Shown one piece after another: positions 25,391 through 33,540 of a stretch of 64,000 nucleotides of DNA. How positions within the stretch are numbered: the stretch's first letter is position 1; each line of letters opens with the position of its first letter. A program made the translations under genes and the position numbers. Location of the stretch: NCBI GenBank assembly GCA_965533275.1, contig CBESWG010000001.1, forward strand, positions 1 through 64,000, in the 5' to 3' direction. Origin of the DNA: JAUXEH01 sp965533275 (lineage in GTDB: Bacteria > Acidobacteriota > Aminicenantia > Aminicenantales > Aminicenantaceae). The notes under the pieces were generated by a model, which was given only the letters and a program-made list of their open reading frames with translations, was not told where the DNA came from and ran no database searches.

Positions 25391-26701
25391 ATGCCGCTGC
25401 GCGTACTTGTTACCTCGTTTGACATAAGCCCGGTCGAATCAAGGGGCAGTTTCCGTTCCCAAGCCACTGACAGCTGGAACCTGGTGGACCAACTGAGCCG
25501 GTTCTGTGACGTGACAGTCCTCACGAGCGGCAACCAGGAAGATATCCTTGAGTATTTGAGCCAGGGTGCTCTACCTCGAGTCCAATTCCATTTCGTGGAT
25601 CTGCCACAACAGCATAGGTTGACGCGTTTCCATGAGACCGAAGGATCTAGTGACGCGTCATTTTTTCTCTGGGAAAGACACGCTCTCCAGGCAGCTCGGG
25701 CCCTGCATCAGGAGAAAGCTTTTGATGCCGTGCATCATCTTTCCCCTGTTTTTCCCTCCACGCCCCCGCTGTTGAGCACAGCGCTGAGGATCCCGAGTCT
25801 ATGGGGCCCTTTGACCTCAGAGGTCAAACAACCTCGAAACGGAGCGCATGCACGGCGTTCCCTGCCTGACCGCCTGGGAGTTGGCTTGAGCCGGATCCTC
25901 CAGACCACCGGAGAATTCCACCGCATGCGTCGAAAATACCCGAAGGATGGCGTGGTGCTTCTCAGCGAAAGCACTCCGGAAACCCTGAACAACTTCTCTT
26001 CAGAGGCACACGACAAGCTCTACATGTTCCCGTTCGGGGGTATCTCCAAGGACCGGATGGTCAGTGCCGCATCACTGTCCGAGTCTCGTGGCGATTTTTC
26101 TGTCCTGGCCGCAGGCGATTTCAGCGGTGCGGAGGGCTATCTGCTGCTTTTGCAGGCGTTTTTTGAGTTTTCAAGGGAGCACAGAAACGCTGAGTTGGCC
26201 GTCGTCGGGCGCGGCTGGCAGGATGAGAGGATCGGACGCCTTATGCGGGAACTTTCCCTGGGTTCGCGCATCGAGCTGTGGGACTGGATCCCACGCAGCG
26301 ACCTTCAGGCTAAGCTGGCTCAGGCCCATGTGTTTGTTGCTCCGGACTTCGACGCTCGGACAGCGTCCCTCTGCGTGGATGCCATGGCGGCTGGAGTACC
26401 GGTTGTGGCCTTTCGAGGAAGCGGGGCACATGTGTTTGTGGAAGAAGATTGGGGGATCCAGATCCCTTGGGAAGATCCTCGTCAGATCATAGGTGATCTG
26501 AAGGCTGCCCTGGATAGGATTGCCGACCACCCTGGCCAAAGACGCAGGATGGCGCGGGCGGCGCTGCGACAGGTCCGGGAGAATCTTGTGTGGGAACGCC
26601 AGGGCAAGACACTGGAATCACTGTACTCTCAGACACTCCTGCAGGGGGAAAACATCCGGGTGGAGCGAAAAAGGGGGGGCAGGGGCCGCTTCTTCTATTG
26701 A
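25391..26701 (+). CDS. GT4-type glycosyltransferase
   Basis: 436-aa GT-B-fold glycosyltransferase, probably cytoplasmic and acting on a lipid-linked or surface glycan. The N-terminal domain begins LRVLVTSFDISP and has the HHLSPVFPSTPPLL segment. The C-terminal nucleotide-sugar domain shows ELAVVGRGWQDERIGRL, IELWDWIPRSDLQAKLAQAHVFVAPDF and SLCVDAMAAGVPVVAFRGSG, where the canonical second E of EPFG/E(x)7E is not exact. Start ATG after CTGGAG; a TATAAT at 25357-25362 may be its -10 box but no good -35 precedes it. Ends 33 bases from the convergent FmdB gene. Confidence 0.82.
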   Translation: MPLRVLVTSFDISPVESRGSFRSQATDSWNLVDQLSRFCDVTVLTSGNQEDILEYLSQGALPRVQFHFVDLPQQHRLTRFHETEGSSDASFFLWERHALQAARALHQEKAFDAVHHLSPVFPSTPPLLSTALRIPSLWGPLTSEVKQPRNGAHARRSLPDRLGVGLSRILQTTGEFHRMRRKYPKDGVVLLSESTPETLNNFSSEAHDKLYMFPFGGISKDRMVSAASLSESRGDFSVLAAGDFSGAEGYLLLLQAFFEFSREHRNAELAVVGRGWQDERIGRLMRELSLGSRIELWDWIPRSDLQAKLAQAHVFVAPDFDARTASLCVDAMAAGVPVVAFRGSGAHVFVEEDWGIQIPWEDPRQIIGDLKAALDRIADHPGQRRRMARAALRQVRENLVWERQGKTLESLYSQTLLQGENIRVERKRGGRGRFFY

Positions 26702-26734
26702 CCTGCAGCCGGGACTGCGTATGACCTGCAACGG

Positions 26735-26953
26735 TCAGCGGCAGGTGGAACAGGAACCTGAGGCGCAGGAACCACAATCTGCCGAATCCGACTTGATCCG
26801 GCTTCCGCCTCTACCTATTCCGAAACACGAGATACATTTCTGCACTTCTGGGCTGTCACACGCCTCGCAGGTGACAGCTTGTTCTCCGCCTAGCGAAACG
26901 AGGGCTTCGAATCGAGCTCCGCAACGCCCGCACTTGAATTCATAGATAGGCAT
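26735..26953 (-). CDS. FmdB-type zinc-ribbon protein
   Basis: 72-aa small regulator-like protein with the FmdB/CxxC zinc ribbon: MPIYEFKCGRCGARFE, then VTCEACDSPEVQK, giving two cysteine pairs (C8/C11 and a later CEAC). The C-terminal third is rich in Gly, Ser and Cys (DCGSCASGSCSTC). Function in most bacteria is unknown; one member is linked to formamidase regulation. No strong ribosome-binding site. Convergent with the glycosyltransferase. Confidence 0.88.
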   Translation of the reverse strand: MPIYEFKCGRCGARFEALVSLGGEQAVTCEACDSPEVQKCISCFGIGRGGSRIKSDSADCGSCASGSCSTCR

Positions 26954-27067
26954 GATCTACATATTTTACGTGCAATTGAGTTTCAGGGCAATGCTTCGGC
27001 CCGGGTTCGAACGAATTCGTTTTCCACAACCGGGATCCCAGCTCGCCCAGGGGACGTGCCCCTAACA

Positions 27068-27544
27068 CTATTTGATGGCGATGGCTTCGATCTCGACCTT
27101 GGCGTCTTTGGGCAGACGTGTGACTTCCACAGCCGCGCGTGCGGGATACGGGGCAGGGAAGAATTCGGCGTACACCGCATTCACGGCGGCATAGTCATTC
27201 ATGTCCTGCAGGAAGACCGTGCATTTCACGACTTTCGCCATAGAACTTCCCGCCGCATCCAAGACCGCCTTCAGGTTGTTGAGGACCTGTCGGGCCTGCA
27301 GCTCTACGCTGAGAGCGGCGTCCATTTTTCCGGTGGCCGGGTCTATAGCGATCTGGCCGGATGCGAACACCATGCCGCTGGCCTCGATAGCCTGGGAATA
27401 GGGGCCGAGGGCCTGGGGCGCGTTTTCGGTCTTGATCTCTTTTTTCACAGAAAGACTCCTTTCATTTTCTTGGCAGGCCGGAAAAAGACCGGCGCCCGCT
27501 AGGGACATACAGCCGAGGGCTGCGAGCGCTTCTCTTCTCTTCAT
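27068..27544 (-). CDS. RidA-family deaminase with an export signal
   Basis: 158-aa member of the RidA/YjgF family, which hydrolyses reactive enamine/imine intermediates made by PLP dehydratases. The core from about residue 37 (NAPQALGPYSQAIEASGMVFASGQI) is complete, including the key arginine in YPARAAVEVTRLP and the terminal glutamate in VEIEAIAI. It carries an extra 30-residue N-terminus: MKRREALAALG resembles a Tat signal and LFPAC is a poor lipobox. Family members are normally cytoplasmic and about 126 aa, so an exported or lipid-anchored form is suggested. Ribosome-binding site AGGAG before ATG 27544. Confidence 0.88.
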   Translation of the reverse strand: MKRREALAALGCMSLAGAGLFPACQENERSLSVKKEIKTENAPQALGPYSQAIEASGMVFASGQIAIDPATGKMDAALSVELQARQVLNNLKAVLDAAGSSMAKVVKCTVFLQDMNDYAAVNAVYAEFFPAPYPARAAVEVTRLPKDAKVEIEAIAIK

Positions 27545-27670
27545 CGGGCACTCCTGATTTTTTATTTTGTCTATCCTATGCTAACAGGGAGGAAATGGCA
27601 AGTGTATCGCTCCTTGACAAAGGGGACATACGAGATAGACTATTTAAACTTGTGACGAAGGCTTGATCCC

Positions 27671-28273
27671 GTGGCAAAGTCCAAACGAAACGCTAGCGGA
27701 GAAAACGGTGCGGTAACGCATCTGGCACGCGACCTGGGATTTTGGGCTGCCCTCTCCATCGGGGTGGGGACCATGATCGGCGCTGGTATCTTCGTGCTGC
27801 TTGTCCCGCTGGCCAATCCGGAGACCGAGCAGAGCCTGCTCCACTTGAGCACATCCCTGGCTCGCCAGCGCGAAGCCCGGCTGCGCCTCCTCCATGCCAT
27901 CCTGGGCCTGCAGCTCGCCGCCGACCTGGCCGCGGAATGGACCGCATCCATCACGGCCCTCTGGATTCAGAAGGGAAAGGGCATCGGCGCGGAGGATTCG
28001 GAATTCGATCACGAAAGCGTTGCTCTGTTCCGGGATCAGGCCAAGACCATGGGGATTCAGGTCATGGAAGAACGCGGTGTGCAGGCCGAAGTGGAGGTGG
28101 CCACGGGTTCCGATATCGCAGAGGCCATAGTCGATGCGGCGGAGCCGAACGACCTGATCGTCATGGGTGCCTCCAACGAGTGGTCTCTGCGGCAGCGCCT
28201 GTTCGGTTCTATACCCGACCAGGTTGCAGACCAGGCTCCAGGCTCCGTCTTGATGGTGCGCTCCAAGGAGTGA
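27671..28273 (+). pseudogene. APC permease-UspA fusion gene with the transport core missing
   Basis: A 200-codon frame beginning at GTG 27671. Residues 19-45 (HLARDLGFWAALSIGVG followed by TMIGAGIFVL) are the first transmembrane segment of an APC permease. They join directly to LVPLANPETEQSLLHLS, the usual start of the cytosolic universal-stress domain found at the C-terminus of APC-UspA fusions, which then continues to GSVLMVRSKE. The 10 or so other helices are absent, and the frame is open through the junction. Either a truncated gene that still makes a membrane-tethered UspA, or a deletion product. It parallels the relic at 19417-19572. Confidence 0.6.
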
Positions 28274-28348
28274 TCAGCTCCCTGTCTTGTCGTATTACGG
28301 GGGCTGTGGCATAATGCCCATAACAATCCATAACTTGTGAAGGATACT

Positions 28349-29053
28349 GTGAAGAGAATAACACTATTGATCATCGTGGCCACAGGCATACTGGTATTAT
28401 GTGCATGTGGAGGCAAGAACCTCCAGAGATCCGATCTCGAGACGGTCCAGGAACTCTACAGCTATTCCATCGGTTACGACATCGGCAGGGACCTTCAACA
28501 GCGGGAAGCCCCGTTCGATCTGGAGGCCCTTTTTCAGGGCATCGAGGATGTGCTTGCAGAAAATCCCCCCCTGCTCGATCCAGCTGAGAGGCAGCAGGCC
28601 ATGGCGGCCTTGCAGCTGCAGCTGCGGGACAGATTCGCGGATGAGCGGACCGCCCAGGGAGAGGTGAACAGGGAGGATGGGGAAGCTTTCCTGGCCGAGA
28701 ACACTGGCCGTGAGGGAGTGATAATCCTGCCCAGCGGCCTCCAATACCAGGTCTTGCGGGAAGGAAACGGACCCAAACCCGAGTTGACCGACCGTGTCTC
28801 CGTCCACTATATCGGCAGCCTACTGGATGGAACGGAATTCAACAACTCATATTCGAGCGGGACTCCAATTATCTTTGCCGTAAACAGGGTGGTGGCAGGT
28901 TGGACAGAGGTCTTGCAGCTGATGGGGGTCGGAGCCAAATGGAAGGTCTGGTTACCCCCGGAGCTCGGATATGGAACTGCCGGGAGGGGAACGCAGATCG
29001 CCCCAAACGCAACGTTGGAGTTCGAGATCGAGCTCCTCTCCATCCTGGAATAG
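28349..29053 (+). CDS. Lipoprotein FKBP-type peptidyl-prolyl isomerase
   Basis: 234-aa prolyl isomerase of the FkpA/Mip type, predicted to act as a periplasmic folding catalyst. A lipoprotein signal ends at LCAC. An N-terminal dimerisation domain (YSYSIGYDIGRDLQ through about residue 110) precedes the FKBP domain: SGLQYQVLREGNG, VSVHYIGSLLDGTEFNNSY, IFAVNRVVAGWTEVLQLMGVG, and PPELGYGTAG with final FEIELL. I chose GTG 28349, preceded by GAAGGATACT; an in-frame GTG at 28337 is also possible. Convergent with the epimerase gene, 12 bases apart. Confidence 0.9.
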   Translation: MKRITLLIIVATGILVLCACGGKNLQRSDLETVQELYSYSIGYDIGRDLQQREAPFDLEALFQGIEDVLAENPPLLDPAERQQAMAALQLQLRDRFADERTAQGEVNREDGEAFLAENTGREGVIILPSGLQYQVLREGNGPKPELTDRVSVHYIGSLLDGTEFNNSYSSGTPIIFAVNRVVAGWTEVLQLMGVGAKWKVWLPPELGYGTAGRGTQIAPNATLEFEIELLSILE

Positions 29054-29065
29054 AGAGGTCCTCGC

Positions 29066-30025
29066 TCAGGACGGTTTGTTTCCCTCCCCTCTGTTGCGGA
29101 ACCATTCGAGGGTTTGGTGGAGTCCGGTCTTCAGGTCGACGGATGGTTCATATCCCAGGAACGATCGTGCCAGGTTGATATCAGCGAGAGAGTGGAGAAC
29201 ATCTCCTTTGCGTGTTTCTAAGTGCAGAGGTGATAATCGATTTCCGGTGATATTTTCCAGGTGTGAAACGAGCTGGTTGAGGCTCATGCGCTCTCCCGTG
29301 GCGATGTTCAGCACTTCACCCGTACAGCGTGATGCCCGGGCGGCCAAAAGATTTGCCTGCACGACGTTCTCGATGAAGGTAAAGTCTCGAGTCTGCTCGC
29401 CGTCTCCGTAGACGACAGGTGCTTTCTTTTGCAGCGCTGCGGTGATGAACTTTGGGATGACCGCAGCATATTCCGATTCGGGATTCTGCATGGGGCCGAA
29501 AACATTGAAGTACCGCAGCGAAATGGTCTCAAGCCCGTAGAGGGAAGAAAAAAGTCTGCAGTATTGTTCTCCAGCCAGCTTGTTCAGCGCATACGGAGAA
29601 AGAAGGGCCGGAGGCATGTCTTCGTGTTTCGGCAGGACCGGGGTGTCTCCGTAGACGGATGAGGAACTGGCAAAGACAAGGCGGCGCACATGGTTGTCCC
29701 TGGCAGCGAGGAGCACGTTCAGCGTTCCCGAAATGTTGGTCTCGTGACTCCGAACCGGGTCCTCGATGGAGCGCGGGACAGAGGGAACCGCAGCCTGGTG
29801 GAACACCGTATCCACTCCCCCTTTTGTGCACAGATCCAGGGCGGCTGGATCACGGATGTCTCCTTCGATGAGTTCGATATCTGAGAGGATCGGATTCAGA
29901 TTTTCCCGGCGGCCCGTGGAAAAATTATCCAAGACGCGGACACTCCGGCCTTCCTGTACGAGGCGGTGAACGAGGTTTGAACCGATGAATCCCGCGCCTC
30001 CAGTGACTAGGTCTATCTGAGCCAT
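29066..30025 (-). CDS. NAD-dependent nucleotide-sugar 4-epimerase
   Basis: 319-aa extended SDR of the GalE/WbpP group, expected to epimerise a UDP-sugar (UDP-GlcNAc or UDP-Glc type) for glycan synthesis. NAD binding: TGGAGFIGSNLV at the N-terminus. Catalytic elements: FASSSSVYGD and YALNK (the YxxxK motif). Sugar-binding segments: RYFNVFGPMQNP and VVYGDGEQTRDFTFIENV. Slightly shorter than GalE and closer in pattern to WbpP-like 4-epimerases. It may work with the glycosyltransferase at 25.4 kb, though they are not cotranscribed. Confidence 0.9.
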   Translation of the reverse strand: MAQIDLVTGGAGFIGSNLVHRLVQEGRSVRVLDNFSTGRRENLNPILSDIELIEGDIRDPAALDLCTKGGVDTVFHQAAVPSVPRSIEDPVRSHETNISGTLNVLLAARDNHVRRLVFASSSSVYGDTPVLPKHEDMPPALLSPYALNKLAGEQYCRLFSSLYGLETISLRYFNVFGPMQNPESEYAAVIPKFITAALQKKAPVVYGDGEQTRDFTFIENVVQANLLAARASRCTGEVLNIATGERMSLNQLVSHLENITGNRLSPLHLETRKGDVLHSLADINLARSFLGYEPSVDLKTGLHQTLEWFRNRGEGNKPS

Positions 30026-30106
30026 TCTATTCTCTCTACATGAAATTTTACCTAGTGTAACATATACAGGAAGGGAAAAGAATGACCATCTCTGGTGTCA
30101 CAGACC

Positions 30107-30190
30107 TCAACGGATGGCTTGGATCTGATCCAGTGCCCGGCCGCCCAGCTCGATCATGTCGCCGTCCTGAAACAGGGAAGTGGGAGCGAC
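30107..30190 (-). pseudogene. Short relic resembling a metallo-beta-lactamase-fold protein
   Basis: Between the epimerase and HD-GYP genes the minus strand encodes, without a start codon, a 28-residue stretch containing LFQDGDMIELGGRALD and ending QIQAIR before a TGA. The DGDxIELGGRxL pattern is common just before the HTPGHT motif of MBL-fold hydrolases. It then diverges and stops. Interpreted as a leftover fragment; an FHA-like end is an alternative. The rest of the 169-bp gap holds nothing I recognise. Confidence 0.35.
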
Positions 30191-30194
30191 ATGA

Positions 30195-31529
30195 TCAGAT
30201 CATCTCTAGATATTTTTTCCCTGAGCTGAACGGATTCAGGGCCTTTTTGATCGTCAGTGTTTCGCTGTCTTTCAGGCTGACTTTCCCCTTTTTCTTCTTT
30301 GGGGATAGGACCTCCACTACGGGGCGAAACAGATCCTGTTCATTGGTCTCTCGGACAACGGCCACGCTATTGTCGGAAAGGGAGACAAGAGTCCCTACCG
30401 GCCAAACTCCGATGAACTGAAAAAACCGGTCCAGGAGTTGGGGATCGAAGAGCTTACCCTTTTCCTTATTCATGAGCTCATAGATCTTGTCAGGAGGATA
30501 GTCTGTCTTATAGGTCCGCTTTTGAGCCAGTGCATCATAGACGTCACACATCGAGATTATCAAGGAGGCGAGATGAGGCTTCTGGGGATAGGCGACCTTG
30601 GGGTATCCTTTGAGATCGTATCTCAAGTGATGTTCGAATGCACAGACGATGGGCATGATACCCAAGGCGCCTTTGTATTGGTACAGGATCTTGGTTCCCA
30701 GCAGAGTGTGGTCCTTCATGCGTGTGAATTCCTGGTCTTCGAGTTTTCCCTTCTTCTGCAGGATTTTGAGCGAGATGGACAGTTTGCCGATATCGTGGTA
30801 GAGTGCGGCGATCCCGATGTCCAGGACATCGTCCTTCCCGAATCCCAGTTTCGATGCCACGAACATCGAGAGCAGCGAGACGTTCAGCAGGTGGACGAAT
30901 GTGACCAGGTCTCGCTTCTTAACTGTGACCAGGTTGAGCAGTTCCTGATGCCGTCCCATAAAGTTCTCCATGACATTCAGGATGTTGAACCTCAGGTCCA
31001 GATAGTCGACCTCCTCGTCATTGAGGACCTGGTTCATGGAGTTGGCGATTGAATCGAGCGAGGTCTCATACTGCTTGACCGTCTCTTCGGCCTGGCCGGC
31101 CGCGCCTTCGACTTCGACTTGAGTCTTGAGCCTCCCGGCCCGAATGTTCTGGATACCATGAAGGGAGAAGTATTCGTCGGGATCGATCTCATCCAAGCGC
31201 TTGGTTCGCGTGAGAAATGCGATAAACGCCCGGAGTTCGTCGTCCTTCAATCCCTGCTGGAATACGACGCGATGGATCCCGCTTTCCTCCAGAAAAATTA
31301 TCAATCCGCGTAACTTCCGGCTCAGATCAAAAAATATCTGGTCTTCCCAGGCCAGCTCGTGGTCCACAATTCCGATGATCAGTTCCTTGCGGGAGGAGAG
31401 GATCTCATCCAAGCTCGTAAAAAGGCTGGAGGAAAATTCCTGAAACTTGGGATGATCTTCCGCATACAGCTTGCCGGACTGGATCGCATTCATGAAACAG
31501 AAGAGAGAAGCCTTGATCTTCTCAAGCAT
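30195..31529 (-). CDS. HD-GYP domain protein with an uncharacterised N-terminal domain
   Basis: 444-aa cytoplasmic signalling protein. Residues about 190-370 form an HD-GYP domain, the family that hydrolyses cyclic di-GMP: LYHDIGKLSISLKIL (HD), KDHTLLGTKIL, FEHHLRYDLKGYPKV (HHxxxxGYP variant with spacing) and ISMCDVYDALAQKRTYK. Residues 1-125 form a domain (FMNAIQSGKLYAEDHPKF, then GIVDHELAWEDQIFF, GLKDDELRAFIAFLT) that also occurs at the start of the adjacent HEAT protein. The C-terminus is lysine-rich. The start overlaps the upstream gene by 8 bases, so the two are coupled. Confidence 0.88.
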   Translation of the reverse strand: MLEKIKASLFCFMNAIQSGKLYAEDHPKFQEFSSSLFTSLDEILSSRKELIIGIVDHELAWEDQIFFDLSRKLRGLIIFLEESGIHRVVFQQGLKDDELRAFIAFLTRTKRLDEIDPDEYFSLHGIQNIRAGRLKTQVEVEGAAGQAEETVKQYETSLDSIANSMNQVLNDEEVDYLDLRFNILNVMENFMGRHQELLNLVTVKKRDLVTFVHLLNVSLLSMFVASKLGFGKDDVLDIGIAALYHDIGKLSISLKILQKKGKLEDQEFTRMKDHTLLGTKILYQYKGALGIMPIVCAFEHHLRYDLKGYPKVAYPQKPHLASLIISMCDVYDALAQKRTYKTDYPPDKIYELMNKEKGKLFDPQLLDRFFQFIGVWPVGTLVSLSDNSVAVVRETNEQDLFRPVVEVLSPKKKKGKVSLKDSETLTIKKALNPFSSGKKYLEMI

Positions 31530-33480
31530 CCCATTTCTCCAGAACTCGGGTCGCTTCGCCTCTCAATCGCCTGTTCCAGAATCCCTTTCGCTTAGTGAGG
31601 CCGAGCAGAGACTCCCGGGCTTGAGCGAGGTTTTTCGCATCAACGATGCCGATATGCCGGATCAGCTGCCTGTTGTAGATCCCATAGGGGGACTGGATCT
31701 CGAACAGCTTGTCGAGGGCCTGGATCCTGGTTTCCTCATAGCGCATGAGCAGGGCCAATGCTTCGCCTTTCAAAGCCAGGTCTTTGGTCTTAAGAATAGC
31801 GAACAGGAATTTATCATCGAACTCGCCGAGGAAATGCATTGCCTGCAGAACTTTGAGCTTCAAGACAGCGTTTCCTATCGGATAAATGGACTTGAGCGTG
31901 ACAAGAGACATCGGTGTATCGATGGTTTTTAGGGATTCGATCGTTTTTTCCAGGAAGGCTGGATTCGGAGTCTTTTGCTTGAAATTGAGATCGAAGTAGA
32001 ACAGATATTCGGTGAAAAACTTGAAATAGGCCTTGAGGATCAGGGAGGACATCTTCTCATCTGTAAAGATGCGTTCCAGATAGGTGTTGACATCGAATAC
32101 GCTCTTCTCAAAACTGAGGCTCATGTATTCCAGGTCGGGGTTGTCCTTTTCCTCCAGGACCGCATTTTCGCAGAACTCCGCGATGGCATGCAGCATGTTT
32201 TTGTAATCGGCTTCGTCACACAGGTTCGATTCTTTCTGCCGCAGCACATCCAGGAGGCCGTGCAGGTATGCAAAATCCTCATCTTGTGTGATCTCGTTCC
32301 ATTCCCCTTGGATGAGCTCGAGGCTGGTCAGGAGTTGTGCCGTGCTTGATTCTTTTTCCAGGATGTTCAGGTAGACGAACCGGCAGTTGCGCTGCAGCTG
32401 AGCATGGTCAAAAGTCAGTTTCTGGCCGAAATCGATCTCCTTGAGGAGAGTGTTGAGCGTCTGATGGTAGATATCAGAAATGAATTTGCTTGAAGTTCCA
32501 GAGAGGAGAGCCTTGATTTTCTCCTCCACATCTGGCTGACGGTTCACCGCATCGTCCGACTGGAACAGGTCCCTCAAGGAGGTGGAAATCTCCAGGTGCC
32601 GGTCCTTTTCGATCAGCTTGGAGAAGATGCTGAAGCTCAGGGAGTCGAAGTTGTTATCGCTGATGATCTCTTCCCACAGAGAGCTGGCCAGGTCTTCCTC
32701 CCGCAGGTCAGAAATGAGCAGTTTGAGGTTTTCGAACTTGGAATCCGTAGTTATCTTTCGATTTGTGACGACTGCCTTCACCAAATTTTTGGCACATTTT
32801 CTGTACTGTTCCTGGCTGGAATCTTTTAGGTACGTGAAGTAGCTGGAGAATGTACGATGGAGTTCCTCGTTCTTGATCAGTTCCTCGGTGTTGAATTTTC
32901 CTATAACGTGCTCAAAACTCTCCGTCACCTGGACCAGTTTTGCCGGATCCTGCTCGGCCAACCCTTCTTCCATGAGGTACGACCAAACATCGGCGATCTC
33001 CTCACCTTCGCCTTTGAGCAGCTGGAGATAGTCGAGCTCTTCCACGGTGATGTGATGGATGTTCTCGTGCTTGATGACTTCCGAAGCTCCTCCCTCCCGA
33101 AAAAAATCTTTGAGAGGGAGTGTGATCTTGGAAGAAAAATTGATCAGTTCGTCATAGGTGACCCCGGGGCGAACTTCCATGGTCTTGATCTTGCGGAAAT
33201 GGAAGAGGCGGCCCAGTTCCAGGTAGATCTTTTCGTCTTCCCAAAAACGGTCGTCCAGGAAAAGAGATTTGGGAGTGAAGCTGATGGATAGGGGACTACG
33301 AAATTCGAATATGCTGTCGATGAGTTTCTTGAGATTTTCCACGGAACTGATGAAGGCGGGATGTTCAAGGTTGTATATAGAAGCGTTCTTGAAGCAGACT
33401 TTCAGGGCTCTCAGGAAATCCTTGAGGATAAGATCCCTCTGATCATCAGCCGGCGGATCAGGACTTAATTCTGCTGACAT
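31522..33480 (-). CDS. Large alpha-helical HEAT-like protein, partner of the HD-GYP protein
   Basis: 652-aa acidic, leucine-rich cytoplasmic protein without signal peptide. The first 130 residues (LKVCFKNASIYNLEHPAF, SFTPKSLFLDDRFW, GVTYDELINFSSKI) match in pattern the N-terminal domain of the HD-GYP protein encoded next. The middle is helical and unrecognised. The C-terminal 130 residues (LVTLKSIYPIGNAVLKLKVLQ, LKGEALALLMRYEE, GEATRVLEKWDA) read like HEAT repeats. A scaffold or adaptor role for HD-GYP signalling is an inference from gene overlap and the shared domain. Confidence 0.7.
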   Translation of the reverse strand: MSAELSPDPPADDQRDLILKDFLRALKVCFKNASIYNLEHPAFISSVENLKKLIDSIFEFRSPLSISFTPKSLFLDDRFWEDEKIYLELGRLFHFRKIKTMEVRPGVTYDELINFSSKITLPLKDFFREGGASEVIKHENIHHITVEELDYLQLLKGEGEEIADVWSYLMEEGLAEQDPAKLVQVTESFEHVIGKFNTEELIKNEELHRTFSSYFTYLKDSSQEQYRKCAKNLVKAVVTNRKITTDSKFENLKLLISDLREEDLASSLWEEIISDNNFDSLSFSIFSKLIEKDRHLEISTSLRDLFQSDDAVNRQPDVEEKIKALLSGTSSKFISDIYHQTLNTLLKEIDFGQKLTFDHAQLQRNCRFVYLNILEKESSTAQLLTSLELIQGEWNEITQDEDFAYLHGLLDVLRQKESNLCDEADYKNMLHAIAEFCENAVLEEKDNPDLEYMSLSFEKSVFDVNTYLERIFTDEKMSSLILKAYFKFFTEYLFYFDLNFKQKTPNPAFLEKTIESLKTIDTPMSLVTLKSIYPIGNAVLKLKVLQAMHFLGEFDDKFLFAILKTKDLALKGEALALLMRYEETRIQALDKLFEIQSPYGIYNRQLIRHIGIVDAKNLAQARESLLGLTKRKGFWNRRLRGEATRVLEKWDA

Positions 33481-33540
33481 ATGAACCCTCTTTTTCCGGG
33501 AACTCCTGCTAAGTGACCCCCTCCCGGACCGGAAAACCTA

